A stretch of DNA of 64,000 nucleotides from Halomonas urumqiensis (GTDB taxonomy: Bacteria > Pseudomonadota > Gammaproteobacteria > Pseudomonadales > Halomonadaceae). Numbering within the stretch: the first letter of the stretch is position 1; the number at the start of each line of letters is the position of its first letter. The notes beneath the pieces are model-generated. The model saw nothing but the letters and a program-made list of their open reading frames with translations, made no database searches and was not told the DNA's origin. Positions 52,388 to 62,684 of the stretch are shown here, one piece after another. The DNA is taken from the NCBI RefSeq assembly GCF_003028575.1, contig NZ_PYUD01000003.1, forward strand, positions 434,001 to 498,000. Direction: 5' to 3'. Made by a program: the position numbers and the translations under genes.

Positions 52388-52858
52388 ATGCGCCTGACCA
52401 CCAAGGGACGCTACGCCGTTACCGCCATGCTCGACCTTACCGTGAATGCCCACGCTGGCCCCATCAGCCTGGCCGACATTTCACGGCGCCAGGAGATATC
52501 GCTTTCCTATCTCGAGCAACTGTTCGCCCGGCTGCGCCGGGCAAACCTGGTGCAAAGCGTTCGTGGGCCGGGGGGCGGCTACCTGCTGGCCACTGCAGCC
52601 GAAGAAATTTCGGTGGCCCGAGTGATCGATGCGGTCAATGAATCGGTGGATGCCACACGTTGTGGCGGGTTATCGGACTGCCAACAGGGAGATACCTGCC
52701 TGACGCATCATCTGTGGTCCGAGTTGTCCGATCATATCCATGGCTTTCTCGACGGCATCACCCTTAAGGAGCTCGCCACCCGACAGGAAGTGCAGCGCAT
52801 CGCCGGCCGCCAACGGCGTCAACCGGGCGAGGACGGCATCCTGGCGACGGCGCCCTGA
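52388..52858 (+). CDS. iscR: Fe-S cluster regulator IscR
   Basis: A 156-aa Rrf2-type regulator. [17 protein letters not shown] start, HTH around residues 28-50, and the three cluster ligands Cys92, Cys98 and Cys104, at the same positions as in E. coli IscR, so it should sense [2Fe-2S] status. Directly before iscS. Confidence 0.96.
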   Translation: MRLTTKGRYAVTAMLDLTVNAHAGPISLADISRRQEISLSYLEQLFARLRRANLVQSVRGPGGGYLLATAAEEISVARVIDAVNESVDATRCGGLSDCQQGDTCLTHHLWSELSDHIHGFLDGITLKELATRQEVQRIAGRQRRQPGEDGILATAP

Positions 52859-52922
52859 GCCATACGCCCTTTGCCTCCCGTCAGTTGACGTTTTCGCCAC
52901 TCAGGATATCCCGCTGCCGATC

Positions 52923-54080
52923 ATGAACTCACTCGTCTACCTCGATTACGCCGCCACCACCCCGGTCGACCCACGGGTCGCCGAGATCATGTGCCGCCAC
53001 CTGACACTGGATGGCATCTTCGCCAACCCAGCGTCGCGCAGCCATATGCTCGGCTGGCAGGCAGAACAGGCGGTGGAAGGGGCGCGTCGCCAGGTAGCCG
53101 ATCTGATCGGCGCCGACCCGCGCGAGATCGTCTGGACCAGCGGCGCCACCGAAGCCGACAACCTGGCGCTGACAGGATTCATGCGCGCCAACCGTGGCCG
53201 CGGGCGTCACCTGGTCACCTCGGCGATCGAGCACAAGGCGGTGGTCGATACCGCCCTGACGCTCGAGCAGGAAGGCTTCGAGGTGACCTGGCTCGCTCCC
53301 GGCCGTGATGGCCGTGTCACGCCCCAGGCGCTGCGCGATGCGATGCGCGCGGATACCGTGCTGGTCTCGCTGATGGCGGTCAACAACGAGCTCGGCGCCA
53401 TTCATGAGCTTGCCGGGCTGGCCGAGGTCGTCCACGCCGGTGGCGCGGCCTTCCATGTCGACGCCGCTCAGGCGGTGGGCCGCATACCTCTGGACGTCAA
53501 GGCACTGGGCATCGACCTGATGTCGCTGTCGGGCCACAAGGCCTATGGCCCCAAGGGGATTGGCGCACTCTACGTGAAGCGCACACCCGACTTCCGCCTG
53601 GACGCCTTGATTCACGGCGGCGGCCATGAGCGAGGCATGCGCTCGGGTACCCTGGCCACGCATCAGATCGTTGGCATGGGCGAAGCGTTCGCCCTGGCTG
53701 CCGCCGAGGGAGAAGCCGACCAGCAACACATTGCCACATTGCGCGACCGCTTACTGGCGGGGTTGGCCGATATCGACGGCGTCCACCACAATACCGATAC
53801 CCGTGTCGCGGTGCCCAACATCATCAACCTCGCCTTCGAAGGCGTGGATGGCGAATCATTGCTGATGGCGCTGCGCGAGATTGCCCTTTCCACCGGCTCG
53901 GCCTGCAACTCGGCGAGCGTAGAGCCATCCTATGTATTGAAGGGTATCGGCGTGCCGCGCCCGCTTGCGCTTGCTTCCCTGCGCTTCAGCTTCGGGCGCT
54001 TCACGACCGACGCAGACATCGACAAGGCCCTGGCGGCCCTGCGGCATGCCCTGGAAGGGCTGCGCCGCACCACGACCTGA
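52923..54080 (+). CDS. iscS: Cysteine desulfurase
   Basis: A 385-aa PLP enzyme delivering sulfur from cysteine. ATG 52923. PLP lysine K206 in S-G-H-K-A-Y-G-P-K-G and the active-loop Cys328 in S-T-G-S-A-C-N-S-A, matching the E. coli numbering. The C-terminal tail is shorter than in E. coli IscS (404 aa), and that tail contacts IscU; no iscU gene follows. Next gene is iscA after 77 bp. Confidence 0.94.
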   Translation: MNSLVYLDYAATTPVDPRVAEIMCRHLTLDGIFANPASRSHMLGWQAEQAVEGARRQVADLIGADPREIVWTSGATEADNLALTGFMRANRGRGRHLVTSAIEHKAVVDTALTLEQEGFEVTWLAPGRDGRVTPQALRDAMRADTVLVSLMAVNNELGAIHELAGLAEVVHAGGAAFHVDAAQAVGRIPLDVKALGIDLMSLSGHKAYGPKGIGALYVKRTPDFRLDALIHGGGHERGMRSGTLATHQIVGMGEAFALAAAEGEADQQHIATLRDRLLAGLADIDGVHHNTDTRVAVPNIINLAFEGVDGESLLMALREIALSTGSACNSASVEPSYVLKGIGVPRPLALASLRFSFGRFTTDADIDKALAALRHALEGLRRTTT

Positions 54081-54157
54081 CATCCGGCCTGGCACACAGC
54101 GACATGTCGCCGTACCGCGCCGAATCACAGGCATTCACCGAATTCAGGAGATTGATC

Positions 54158-54484
54158 ATGGCGAACCTCTCGATCACCCCCGCCGCCGCCGACCAGATCC
54201 GTCGTGTACTCGACGAACGCGGCCATGGCCTTGGCCTGCGTGTATCGGTCAAGCCAAGCGGCTGCTCCGGCTACAGCTACGTACTGGACTTCGCCGATGA
54301 AGCGGCATCCGACGAGATCAGCTTCAAGGACCACGGCGCGACAGTTTTCGTCGCACCAGACGCACTTGAGATGCTCGACGGCAGCGAAGTCGATTACGTC
54401 AATGAAGGCCTGAACCGCTTCTTCCGCTTCAACAACCCCAACGTCAAGGATCAGTGCGGTTGCGGAGAGAGCTTCACCGTATGA
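54158..54484 (+). CDS. iscA: A-type Fe-S carrier (IscA)
   Basis: A 108-aa protein with CAGGAG upstream of ATG 54158. The three A-type ligands are present: Cys36 in S-G-C-S-G-Y-S-Y, and Cys100/Cys102 in Q-C-G-C-G-E-S-F. Start M-x-x-L-S-I-T-P-A-A-A-x-x-I. Could be IscA or SufA-like; the position after iscS supports IscA. IscU, HscB, HscA and ferredoxin genes are absent here. Confidence 0.92.
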   Translation: MANLSITPAAADQIRRVLDERGHGLGLRVSVKPSGCSGYSYVLDFADEAASDEISFKDHGATVFVAPDALEMLDGSEVDYVNEGLNRFFRFNNPNVKDQCGCGESFTV

Positions 54485-54514
54485 GCACGCCAGGCCGCGG
54501 CTCCCGAGCGACGA

Positions 54515-54544
54515 TTGTTCAACCAGGCCCCACAGCGTTATAAT
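54515..54544 (+). promoter_or_regulatory. Promoter for ndk
   Basis: TTGTTC (54515-54520) and a perfect TATAAT (54539-54544), 18-bp spacer. It predicts a leader of about 160 nt before ndk that includes a strong hairpin. Confidence 0.7.
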
Positions 54545-54586
54545 GCGCACCCAATCGGCGAACGTGCCGACCAGCTTCATTCGATT

Positions 54587-54636
54587 CGCCGCGCCGCCCC
54601 GCGCTCCCTCTACGGTGAGCCCCGGGCGGCGCGGCG
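54587..54636 (+). promoter_or_regulatory. Strong hairpin in the ndk leader
   Basis: 13-bp GC-only arms (54587-54599 with 54624-54636) around a 24-nt loop, with no U-tract after. It lies between the TATAAT promoter and ndk, so it may be an attenuator, a stabiliser or an iscA read-through stop. Confidence 0.45.
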
Positions 54637-54712
54637 CTATTCGGCGATTTACCAACCACCATGAAAACGACGCCCGATGGCGTTTGCGTCTCACCCTTGC
54701 CAATCCGGAGAA

Positions 54713-55141
54713 ATGCCCGTGACCCAGCGCACCCTTTCCATCATCAAGCCCGATGCCGTCGCCAAGAACGCCATCGGCGAGATCGTCTCTCGCTTCGAGA
54801 AGGCCGGCCTCAAGGTCGTGGCCGCCAAGATGCTGCACCTCTCCGACGACAAGGCCGGTGGTTTCTACGCCGAGCACAAGGAACGCCCCTTCTTCAAGGA
54901 CCTGGTTGGCTTCATGACCTCGGGCCCAGTGGTCGTTCAGGTGCTCGAAGGTGACGACGCCATCGCCAAGAACCGCGAGCTGATGGGTGCCACCAACCCC
55001 AAGGAAGCCGCACCGGGCACCATCCGCGCCGACTTCGCCGAGACCATTGATGCCAACGCCGTGCACGGCTCTGATTCCCCGGAGTCCGCCGAGCGTGAAA
55101 TCGCGTATTTCTTTGATACCGACGAGATCTGCCCACGCTGA
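54713..55141 (+). CDS. ndk: Nucleoside diphosphate kinase
   Basis: A 142-aa enzyme moving gamma-phosphate from ATP to NDPs. ATG 54713 with GGAG upstream. Start [10 protein letters not shown], phosphohistidine motif N-A-V-H-G-S-D-S with the catalytic His, and F-F-D-T-D-E-I-C at the end. Normal length. Confidence 0.97.
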   Translation: MPVTQRTLSIIKPDAVAKNAIGEIVSRFEKAGLKVVAAKMLHLSDDKAGGFYAEHKERPFFKDLVGFMTSGPVVVQVLEGDDAIAKNRELMGATNPKEAAPGTIRADFAETIDANAVHGSDSPESAEREIAYFFDTDEICPR

Positions 55142-55157
55142 TCGCGCTCGTCCTGCG

Positions 55158-55178
55158 GGCGGGGGCCATGCCCCCGCC
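55158..55178 (+). terminator. GC-rich hairpin between ndk and rlmN
   Basis: Perfect 9-bp arms with a 3-base loop, 17 bases past the ndk stop. No U-tract follows; possible weak terminator. Confidence 0.4.
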
Positions 55179-55216
55179 TCCCGTGCTGCTTCCCCTTCTC
55201 CGACCCGCTGATTGCC

Positions 55217-56344
55217 ATGACCGCTGATACCGCACCCCAGAAAACCAACCTGCTCGGCATGTCGCGCGATGAGATGGAAGCCTATTTCCTCTCCATCGGC
55301 GAAAAGAAGTTCCGTGCCGCCCAGGTGATGAAGTGGATTCACCACGAGGGCTGTGACGACTTCGCGGCCATGACCAACCTGTCCAAGGCATTGCGTACCC
55401 GGCTTGACGAGGTCGCCGAGATTCGCGGGCCTGGCGTGGTCTACGAGGGCACGTCAAGCGATGGCACCCGCAAGTGGGTGCTGGAGGTCGAGGACGGCAG
55501 CTACGTGGAAACCGTGCTGATCCCCGCCGACAATGGCAAGCGACGCACCCTGTGCGTCTCTTCCCAAGTTGGCTGCTCGCTGGATTGCAGCTTTTGCTCC
55601 ACCGGCAAGCAGGGGTTCCAGCGCAACCTCACCGCCGCCGAGATCATCGGCCAGGTGTGGGTCGCAAGCCGCAGCGCCGGGCCACGCAACGACACCGCTA
55701 ACCGCCCGGTGACCAACGTGGTCATGATGGGCATGGGCGAGCCACTGTTGAATTACGACAACGTCGTACCGGCAATGAAGCTGATGCTGGACGACGACGG
55801 CTATGGGCTCTCCAAGCGCCGCGTCACCCTGTCGACCTCAGGCGTGGTGCCGATGATCGACCGGCTAGGTGATGAGCTGGACGTGAGCCTTGCCATCTCA
55901 TTGCACGCCGCCAACGACGAGCTGCGCAATGAACTCGTGCCGCTCAATCGCAAGTACAATATCCGCACGCTGCTGGACGCCTGCCACCGCTATCTGGACA
56001 AGTGCGCTGACCGGCGTATGGTGACCATCGAGTACACGGTGATCAAGGATGTCAACGACCAGCAGGAGCACGCCCGCCAGCTCGCTGAACTGCTTCGCGA
56101 GCTGCCGTGCAAGATCAACCTGATTCCATTCAACCCGTTTCCCCATTCCGGCTACGAGAAACCGTCGCGCAACCAGGTGGTACGTTTCCAGCAGTGGCTT
56201 TATGAACTCGGCTACACGGCACCAATACGCACCACACGGGGGGATGACATCGATGCCGCCTGCGGCCAACTGGTGGGACGCGTCAAGGATCGTACCCGAC
56301 GCCACGAACGCTACATCCAGTCGATCCAGATCGACGCCGACTGA
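55217..56344 (+). CDS. rlmN: 23S rRNA/tRNA adenine C2-methyltransferase RlmN
   Basis: A 375-aa radical-SAM enzyme methylating A2503 of 23S rRNA and A37 of some tRNAs. Cluster motif Cys120-x3-Cys124-x2-Cys127 (C-S-L-D-C-S-F-C), the methyl-carrying Cys349 in D-A-A-C-G-Q-L, and G-M-G-E-P-L-L-N. Followed by pilW-rodZ-ispG as in pseudomonads. Confidence 0.97.
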   Translation: MTADTAPQKTNLLGMSRDEMEAYFLSIGEKKFRAAQVMKWIHHEGCDDFAAMTNLSKALRTRLDEVAEIRGPGVVYEGTSSDGTRKWVLEVEDGSYVETVLIPADNGKRRTLCVSSQVGCSLDCSFCSTGKQGFQRNLTAAEIIGQVWVASRSAGPRNDTANRPVTNVVMMGMGEPLLNYDNVVPAMKLMLDDDGYGLSKRRVTLSTSGVVPMIDRLGDELDVSLAISLHAANDELRNELVPLNRKYNIRTLLDACHRYLDKCADRRMVTIEYTVIKDVNDQQEHARQLAELLRELPCKINLIPFNPFPHSGYEKPSRNQVVRFQQWLYELGYTAPIRTTRGDDIDAACGQLVGRVKDRTRRHERYIQSIQIDAD

Positions 56345-56457
56345 CCAAGGGGGTCGCCTTGACTTCAACCGGGCTCGACGCTTTGATGAACAGGCTTTCC
56401 AGCCCACGGGCCTACACCACTGCTCGGAGAAGTCGTGTCGATTGTCGGGAGAACATC

Positions 56458-57207
56458 ATGATTCGCCGCTCACCCTTGCCCGGTCGTACCCGGCTACCCA
56501 CCCTGGCGGTGCTGCTGGGGTCATTGTGGCTGGCTGGTTGCGCCACCCAACAGCAAGGCCTGACCGGACGTGACGAGGTCAACCCGGCGGATGCCTATAC
56601 CCAGCTCGGCGTGGCCTACCTCGAGCGTGACAACCTGCAGCGCGCCATGGCGGCCCTGGATCGTGCCCTGACGATCGACCCCAATGATGCCGAGGCACTT
56701 CAGGCCATGGCGATGGTCTATCAACGTCAGGGCGAGAGCCAACTGGCCGACGATAGCTTCAAGCGCGCCCTGGCTGCCGACAGCGACTTCACCCGGGCGC
56801 GCAATAATTATGCGGCATTCTTGTATGATCAAGGCCGTGTCCGCGAAGCGTGTGAGCAGCTGGAGCAAGCGTCACAGGACCCGCAATACCCCAATCGTGC
56901 TCAACTGTTCGCCAACCTCGGCCAATGTCAGCAGGAACTGGGCGACAGCCAGGCGGCGCGCCGGAGTCTGGCCCGCGCCCAGGACATCGACCCGCGCAGC
57001 GCACGCAGCTACTACGCGCTTGCCATGCTCGAACATGCCGCGGGCAATCATGATCGCGCCCAGCAGCAACTCGACACCTATATTCGTCTGGCCGGCCCCA
57101 ATATTTCCGCCCTGCGTCTGGCGCGCGAGATCGCCCAGGCCAGGGGTGACCGGGACGCAGTGGCGTTCTACACCGAACAGCTCGAAGGTTCACGCCGTGC
57201 GCCCTGA
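56458..57207 (+). CDS. pilW: Type IV pilus biogenesis lipoprotein PilW/PilF (TPR)
   Basis: A 249-aa outer-membrane lipoprotein. ATG 56458; lipobox L-A-G-C with Cys28. Tetratricopeptide repeats from about residue 45 (A-Y-T-Q-L-G-V-A-Y-L; A-L-T-I-D-P-N-D-A-E-A). Helps assemble the PilQ secretin in pilus-bearing species. No pilus genes here, but the rlmN-pilW-rodZ-ispG order is conserved. Confidence 0.92.
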   Translation: MIRRSPLPGRTRLPTLAVLLGSLWLAGCATQQQGLTGRDEVNPADAYTQLGVAYLERDNLQRAMAALDRALTIDPNDAEALQAMAMVYQRQGESQLADDSFKRALAADSDFTRARNNYAAFLYDQGRVREACEQLEQASQDPQYPNRAQLFANLGQCQQELGDSQAARRSLARAQDIDPRSARSYYALAMLEHAAGNHDRAQQQLDTYIRLAGPNISALRLAREIAQARGDRDAVAFYTEQLEGSRRAP

Positions 57208-57237
57208 TCCACGAATCTTGACGAAGGATGCTCAGCC

Positions 57238-58314
57238 ATGAGCGACACACATTTCACTGATACCGCCGACACTGCGGTCATGACCTCCCCCGGCGAGCTA
57301 CTCAAGCGCGAGCGTGAAAATCAGGGGTTATCGCTTGCCGAAGTCGCCACGGCACTGAACCTGCGCCCCGCGGTGATTCGTGGCCTCGAGGAGGATAGCT
57401 ACGAAGAGGTGCCGGTCGCCGCCTACCGCCGGGGCTACCTGCGCTCCTATGCCGGCTTGCTGGGGATCGACGATCAACCGGTGCTCGATGCTTATCGCGC
57501 ACGCTTCGCGGGGGAGGACACCGAGCGCAAGGTCAGCCCGGTCAATGTCACACGCCCGCCATCGCGTCTGGGGGCTTGGCTGTTCCGCCTGGTCACGGTC
57601 CTGGTGATCGCGGGGTTGATCGGTTTGACGCTGATGTGGTGGCAGAGCCGTGGCGGCAACGAGCCACCCGGCATCAGCGACAGTGGCCCGGTATCGGTGG
57701 ATAGCCTCGATGGCACCACGACCATCACCGAAGGCGATACGCCAGCCGCCGAGTCGGCCGCCGGCCTCGCCGACGACCAGTTGCCACCTCTGCCCGACGA
57801 TCAGAACGACCTTGGCCTGGTCGATGAGGCCGACGATGACTCGCAGACAGCCAATCCGGTGAGCGGCGAGTCAAGCGTGGCGTCAGACGGCGGCAGTGAG
57901 CCCGCCGGGGTGGACCCGCAGCCCGCCGAGGCGCTCGGAGCCGCCCAGGACACCGACACTCAGGATCCGGATACCCAGGATACCGTGGCTCAAGACGTAG
58001 ATACTCAGGAAACTGCCAGCGCACAAGGCGCTGAGCAGGCGGACCAGGGCGATGGCGATGCCGCCACTGCCAGGACCCAACTGCAGTTGACCTTCAACGA
58101 ACAGTCGTGGACCGAGATCTTCGATGCCAGCAACGAGCGCGTGTTCGTCGGTCTTCAGGAACCCGGCACCACGGCGAGCGTCGAAGGCGAGCCGCCCTTT
58201 CGCCTGACAGTCGGCAATGCCACTGGAGTCGAGCTGACCTGGTCCGGTGAGCCCGTGGACCTCAGCACTCGCGCTGGCGCCAACAATGTTGCCCGCTTCA
58301 CCCTGGGAGAATGA
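57238..58314 (+). CDS. rodZ: Cytoskeletal protein RodZ
   Basis: A 358-aa bitopic protein. N-terminal HTH (residues ~20-85; [13 protein letters not shown], then [10 protein letters not shown]), a membrane helix near 115-137, a long acidic periplasmic linker rich in D-T-Q-D repeats (about bases 57950-58020), and a C-terminal DUF4115 domain (L-x-F-x-x-x-S-W-T-E-I-F-D). Links MreB to the wall-synthesis machinery. Ten bases before ispG. Confidence 0.94.
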   Translation: MSDTHFTDTADTAVMTSPGELLKRERENQGLSLAEVATALNLRPAVIRGLEEDSYEEVPVAAYRRGYLRSYAGLLGIDDQPVLDAYRARFAGEDTERKVSPVNVTRPPSRLGAWLFRLVTVLVIAGLIGLTLMWWQSRGGNEPPGISDSGPVSVDSLDGTTTITEGDTPAAESAAGLADDQLPPLPDDQNDLGLVDEADDDSQTANPVSGESSVASDGGSEPAGVDPQPAEALGAAQDTDTQDPDTQDTVAQDVDTQETASAQGAEQADQGDGDAATARTQLQLTFNEQSWTEIFDASNERVFVGLQEPGTTASVEGEPPFRLTVGNATGVELTWSGEPVDLSTRAGANNVARFTLGE

Positions 58315-58324
58315 GTCCGTCACC

Positions 58325-59440
58325 ATGCACGCACAATCCCCCATCGTTCGTCGCAAGTCGCGCCAGATCCATGTCGGCAAGGTACCGGTCGGTGGAGATG
58401 CCCCGATTTCCGTGCAGAGCATGACCAACACCGACACCCTGGACGTAGCTGCTACCGTCGCCCAGATTCGTCAACTCGAAACCGCTGGCGCCGATATCGT
58501 GCGCGTTTCGGTTCCCAGCATGGACGCCGCCGAAGCCTTTGGCCGCATCAAGCGCGAGGTAGACGTGCCGCTGGTGGCCGATATTCACTTCGATTACAAG
58601 ATCGCCCTGCGCGTGGCCGAACTCGGGGTAGACTGCCTGCGCATCAACCCCGGCAACATCGGGCGTGAAGATCGTGTGCGCGCGGTGGTCAGCGCCGCAC
58701 GCGATAACGGTATCCCGATCCGCATCGGCGTCAACGCAGGCTCGCTTGAAAAGGACCTGCAGAAGAAGTATGGCGAGCCGACCCCGGACGCCCTGGTCGA
58801 ATCGGCCATGCGCCACATCGATCACCTCGATCGCCTCGATTTCCACGAGTTCAAGGTCAGCGTCAAGGCTTCGGACGTGTTCATGGCCGTTGCCGCGTAC
58901 CGCAAGCTGGCTGGCATGATCGAGCAGCCACTGCACCTGGGGATCACCGAAGCCGGCGGGCTGCGCTCCGGTACCGTGAAGTCGTCGATCGGCCTTGGCA
59001 TGCTGCTGATGGACGGTATCGGCGACACCATTCGGGTGTCGCTTGCGGCAGACCCCGTCGAGGAGATCAAGGTCGGTTATGACATGCTCAAGAGCCTGCG
59101 CCTGCGCGCCAAGGGCATCAACTTCATCGCCTGCCCCAGCTGCTCACGCCAGAATTTCGATGTCATCGGCACCATGAACGCCCTGGAGGAGCGCCTCGAG
59201 GACGTCATGACGCCGCTGGATGTCTCGGTCATCGGTTGCGTGGTCAATGGGCCCGGTGAAGCCAAGGAGAGCGATATCGGCCTGACCGGCGGCAGCCCCG
59301 CCAACCTCGTCTATATCGACGGCAAGCCGGCATCAAAGATGAGCAACGAGCACCTCGTCGATGATCTCGAGCGGCTGATCCGCGACAAGATCCGCGAGAA
59401 GCAGCAGGCCGAACAGGATGTCATCGCCCGCGAGGTCTGA
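58325..59440 (+). CDS. ispG: 4-hydroxy-3-methylbut-2-enyl diphosphate synthase
   Basis: A 371-aa [4Fe-4S] enzyme of the MEP isoprenoid pathway. ATG 58325. Start R-R-K-S-R-Q-I-x-V-G-x-V-P-V-G-G; cluster Cys in A-C-P-S-C-S-R and later G-C-V-V-N-G-P-G-E. Length normal. hisS follows after 28 bases. Confidence 0.97.
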   Translation: MHAQSPIVRRKSRQIHVGKVPVGGDAPISVQSMTNTDTLDVAATVAQIRQLETAGADIVRVSVPSMDAAEAFGRIKREVDVPLVADIHFDYKIALRVAELGVDCLRINPGNIGREDRVRAVVSAARDNGIPIRIGVNAGSLEKDLQKKYGEPTPDALVESAMRHIDHLDRLDFHEFKVSVKASDVFMAVAAYRKLAGMIEQPLHLGITEAGGLRSGTVKSSIGLGMLLMDGIGDTIRVSLAADPVEEIKVGYDMLKSLRLRAKGINFIACPSCSRQNFDVIGTMNALEERLEDVMTPLDVSVIGCVVNGPGEAKESDIGLTGGSPANLVYIDGKPASKMSNEHLVDDLERLIRDKIREKQQAEQDVIAREV

Positions 59441-59468
59441 AGCGCGGCCGCACCTTCAAGGAGTCAGA

Positions 59469-60779
59469 GTGAGCAAGTCCGAATCCAGTCAAAAGAAGAT
59501 TCAGGCCATCCGGGGAATGAACGACCTGCTGCCCGGCCAGTCGGCACTGTGGCAGTACTTCGAAGGCCAGGTCCGCAACCTGATGCAACGCTATGGCTAT
59601 GCCGAGATCCGTACGCCGGTCGTCGAGCAGACCGCCCTGTTCAAGCGCTCCATCGGTGAGGTTACCGACATCGTCGAAAAGGAGATGTACACCTTCGACG
59701 ACCGTAACGGCGACAGCCTGACGCTGCGCCCGGAAGGCACCGCCAGTTGCGTGCGCGCCGCCATGGAGCATGGCCTGCTGCACAACCAGACCCAGCGGCT
59801 GTGGTATCAAGGACCGATGTTCCGCTACGAGCGCCCCCAGAAGGGTCGCTATCGCCAGTTCCACCAGATCGGCCTCGAGACCTTCGGCCTTGAAGGGCCA
59901 GACATCGACGCCGAGGTAATTCTGCTGTCGGCACGGCTGTGGCGTGAGCTGGGGCTGTTCGATCACGTCACCCTCGAGCTCAACTCGCTGGGTTCCCTGG
60001 AAGCGCGTGCCGCCTACCGCGAGATCCTGGTGGCCTACTTCGAGGATCATCACGATCAGCTCGACGAGGACTCACGCCGTCGCCTGACCAGCAACCCGCT
60101 GCGTATCCTGGACTCCAAGAACCCCCAGATGGCCGAGATGCTGGCCGCGGCTCCGAAACTGATCGACCACCTGGACGACGAGTCTCGCGAGCACTTCGAG
60201 GCACTCACCGGCATGCTCGATGCCGCGGGTATCGCCTACGTGATCAACCCGCGCCTGGTGCGGGGGCTCGATTACTACGGCCGCACGGTGTTCGAGTGGA
60301 CCACCACGGCGCTGGGCAGCCAGGGGACCGTGTGTGCCGGTGGCCGCTACGACGGCCTGGTCGAGCAACTGGGGGGCAAGCCTACCCCGGCGGTGGGATT
60401 CGCCATGGGCATCGAGCGCCTGGTGCTGCTGCTGGAGACCCTCGAGCTGGTGCCTGATGACGCGCTTGGCGAACTCGACCTCTACCTGCTGGCCATGGAT
60501 GACAGCGCAAGCTCACAGGCACTGCTGCTTGCCGAGCGCCTGCGCAGCGCGCTGCCCGACCTGCGTGTCCAGTTGCACTGCGGCGGCGGCAGCTTCAAGA
60601 GCCGTATCAAGAAGGCCGACAAGAGTGGCGCCCGCCTAGCGATCCTGCTCGGTGCAGATGAACTGGCTAACGGTACGGCGACACTCAAGTTCCTGCGTGA
60701 GGAGCGCGACCAGTTGAGCCTGCCCCAGGCCGAGCTTGCCGAGACGCTGCGCCGCTTGCTCGACGATACGCGAGCCTGA
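59469..60779 (+). CDS. hisS: Histidyl-tRNA synthetase
   Basis: A 436-aa class-II synthetase. GTG 59469 with AAGGAG 5 bases upstream; the frame is open further back into ispG but not protein-like. Motif 1 region [14 protein letters not shown]; motif 2 [30 protein letters not shown]; histidine loop V-R-G-L-D-Y-Y; motif 3 G-F-A-M-G-I-E-R-L. Confidence 0.97.
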   Translation: MSKSESSQKKIQAIRGMNDLLPGQSALWQYFEGQVRNLMQRYGYAEIRTPVVEQTALFKRSIGEVTDIVEKEMYTFDDRNGDSLTLRPEGTASCVRAAMEHGLLHNQTQRLWYQGPMFRYERPQKGRYRQFHQIGLETFGLEGPDIDAEVILLSARLWRELGLFDHVTLELNSLGSLEARAAYREILVAYFEDHHDQLDEDSRRRLTSNPLRILDSKNPQMAEMLAAAPKLIDHLDDESREHFEALTGMLDAAGIAYVINPRLVRGLDYYGRTVFEWTTTALGSQGTVCAGGRYDGLVEQLGGKPTPAVGFAMGIERLVLLLETLELVPDDALGELDLYLLAMDDSASSQALLLAERLRSALPDLRVQLHCGGGSFKSRIKKADKSGARLAILLGADELANGTATLKFLREERDQLSLPQAELAETLRRLLDDTRA

Positions 60780-60849
60780 TCGTCAAGCGGGATGCTTTCG
60801 GTCAACCCGCATGCCTTTCGGCATACCCGAATGAAAAAGGAGACCGCCC

Positions 60850-61524
60850 GTGGCGGAGCTGAGAACCGAAGAAGAACAGGTAGAGGCGCTCAAGCGCTGG
60901 TGGAAGGAAAACGGCATGGCGCTGATCGCCGGTGTGGCGATCGCCGCCGCCGGTATCTTTGGCTGGAACGCCTGGCAGGACTACCAGGCGGGCAAGGCCG
61001 AAGCGGCCTCGATGCGCTACCAGCAGTTGATCAACCTCACTGCCGGCAATGACCTCGGCGAGGATGCCATCGTCGAGGCGCGCCAGCTGGTGGTGGAGAT
61101 CAATGATGAGCACGGCAAGACACTCTACGCCGACCTCGCCCTGCTGATCGATGCGCGCCTCGCCGTCGCCCAGGATGACCTGGACGGCGCACGCGATGCC
61201 TTGCAGACCGTCATCTCGCAAACCGAACGCGACTACGTGACCGGGCTGGCCCGCCTGCGCCTGGCGCGCTTGCAACTCGCCGATGGAGAGCCGGAGACGG
61301 CACTCGACACACTCGAAAGTGGCGTGCCAGAGGCCCTCGCCGCCCAGCGTGCTGAGGTACGTGGCGATGCCTACGATACACTCGGGCGCAAGGAAGACGC
61401 CCACCAGGCCTGGCGCGACGCCATGCGCCTCGCCGATGAACAAGACCAGCCGCTCTACGGCATTCAGCTCAAGCTCGACAACCTGGGCCTCGATGCCCCG
61501 GGCACGGAGGATTCAGGCGCATGA
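60850..61524 (+). CDS. yfgM: YfgM-like ancillary SecYEG translocon protein
   Basis: A 224-aa protein, GTG 60850 with AAGGAG upstream. One N-terminal membrane helix (about residues 22-43), a Q-D-Y-Q-A-G-K-A-E-A start of the periplasmic part, and TPR-like helices. Binds PpiD and the Sec translocon in E. coli. Always next to bamB and der in gammaproteobacteria; overlaps bamB by 4 bases. Confidence 0.92.
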   Translation: MAELRTEEEQVEALKRWWKENGMALIAGVAIAAAGIFGWNAWQDYQAGKAEAASMRYQQLINLTAGNDLGEDAIVEARQLVVEINDEHGKTLYADLALLIDARLAVAQDDLDGARDALQTVISQTERDYVTGLARLRLARLQLADGEPETALDTLESGVPEALAAQRAEVRGDAYDTLGRKEDAHQAWRDAMRLADEQDQPLYGIQLKLDNLGLDAPGTEDSGA

Positions 61525-62684
61525 GAATCAACAGCATGAAACCGACTTTCCTGATCGCCGCCATGGCCGGCCTGGCACTGCTCGCCGGCTGCTCCGGCAG
61601 CCAGGTACAACCCCAATATCCGCCCAAGGAACTGCGTGATATAACGCCCCAGGCCGAATTAAGCCAAGCCTGGAGCCAGGGCATTGGCGACGGCCTTGGC
61701 CGTGCCCGCTACCCCATCGCCCCCTCGCGTGACGGCGATAACCTGTTTGCCGCCGATGCCAATGGCAGGCTCTATGCAATGGATGCCGATGACGGTGAGG
61801 TGCAATGGGAAACCGAGCTCGAGGTACCCATCTCCAGTGGCCTGACGGCAGTGGCCGGCGACATCTACCTCGGCACCCGCAATGGCGAGGTATTGGCGGT
61901 CGACCAGCGTGACGGCAGCATACGCTGGCGGGCTCGGGTACCCAGTGAAGTGCTGGCCGCGCCACAGCCCAATCAGCAATTGCTGGTCATCCAGAGCGTC
62001 GACGGCAGCGTTACGGCACTCGACCGCAACACTGGTCAGGAGCGTTGGGTCTACGGCACTAACCGCCCCTCGCTGACCCTGCGCGGCACCGGTACACCCA
62101 CGGTGATAGACCCGGTGACCTTCGCCGGCTTCTCCAACGGTCGCCTGGTGACGCTCGACAACCGCAACGGCCAACCGGTGTGGGAGCGTCGAGTCGCCGT
62201 ATCCCAGGGCCGCAGCGATATCGAACGTCTCGTCGATCTGGCCGGCCAGCCGGTGCTGACCCCCGATGGTCGCTTGTTCGTGACCAGCTTCAACGGTCGC
62301 CTGGCAGCCTTCGAGGCCACCCGAGGCGAGCCACTTTGGGCCAAGGAGCACTCCAGCTACCTGACCCCGTTGCTGGTCGGCGACCTGCTGTTCACCGTCA
62401 CCGAAGCCGGGCACGTACTGGCACTGAATGCCGACAACGGCGACGAAGTGTGGCGTAACGAGGCCCTTGGCGGGCGCAGCCTGACCGCCCCGGCCTTCGC
62501 CGGAGGCAACATCGTGTTCGGTGACTTCGAGGGTTACCTGCACCTCCTCGATGCCCGCAGCGGCGAGATCGTCGGCCGTACCCGGGTCGACAAGTCCGGC
62601 ATCAGCGTGCGTCCTGTCACCGATGGCGCCCGCATTCATGCCCTCGCCAACGACGGCAGCCTCGAGACCCTGGATATCCAATGA
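61521..62684 (+). CDS. bamB: Outer-membrane assembly lipoprotein BamB
   Basis: A 387-aa lipoprotein with lipobox L-A-G-C (Cys24). An eight-blade PQQ-like propeller with repeated G-x-L-x-A-x-D-x-x-x-G-x-x-x-W motifs ([24 protein letters not shown]). Part of the BAM complex. ATG overlaps the yfgM stop (ATGA), and its own stop overlaps der the same way. Confidence 0.96.
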   Translation: MRINSMKPTFLIAAMAGLALLAGCSGSQVQPQYPPKELRDITPQAELSQAWSQGIGDGLGRARYPIAPSRDGDNLFAADANGRLYAMDADDGEVQWETELEVPISSGLTAVAGDIYLGTRNGEVLAVDQRDGSIRWRARVPSEVLAAPQPNQQLLVIQSVDGSVTALDRNTGQERWVYGTNRPSLTLRGTGTPTVIDPVTFAGFSNGRLVTLDNRNGQPVWERRVAVSQGRSDIERLVDLAGQPVLTPDGRLFVTSFNGRLAAFEATRGEPLWAKEHSSYLTPLLVGDLLFTVTEAGHVLALNADNGDEVWRNEALGGRSLTAPAFAGGNIVFGDFEGYLHLLDARSGEIVGRTRVDKSGISVRPVTDGARIHALANDGSLETLDIQ

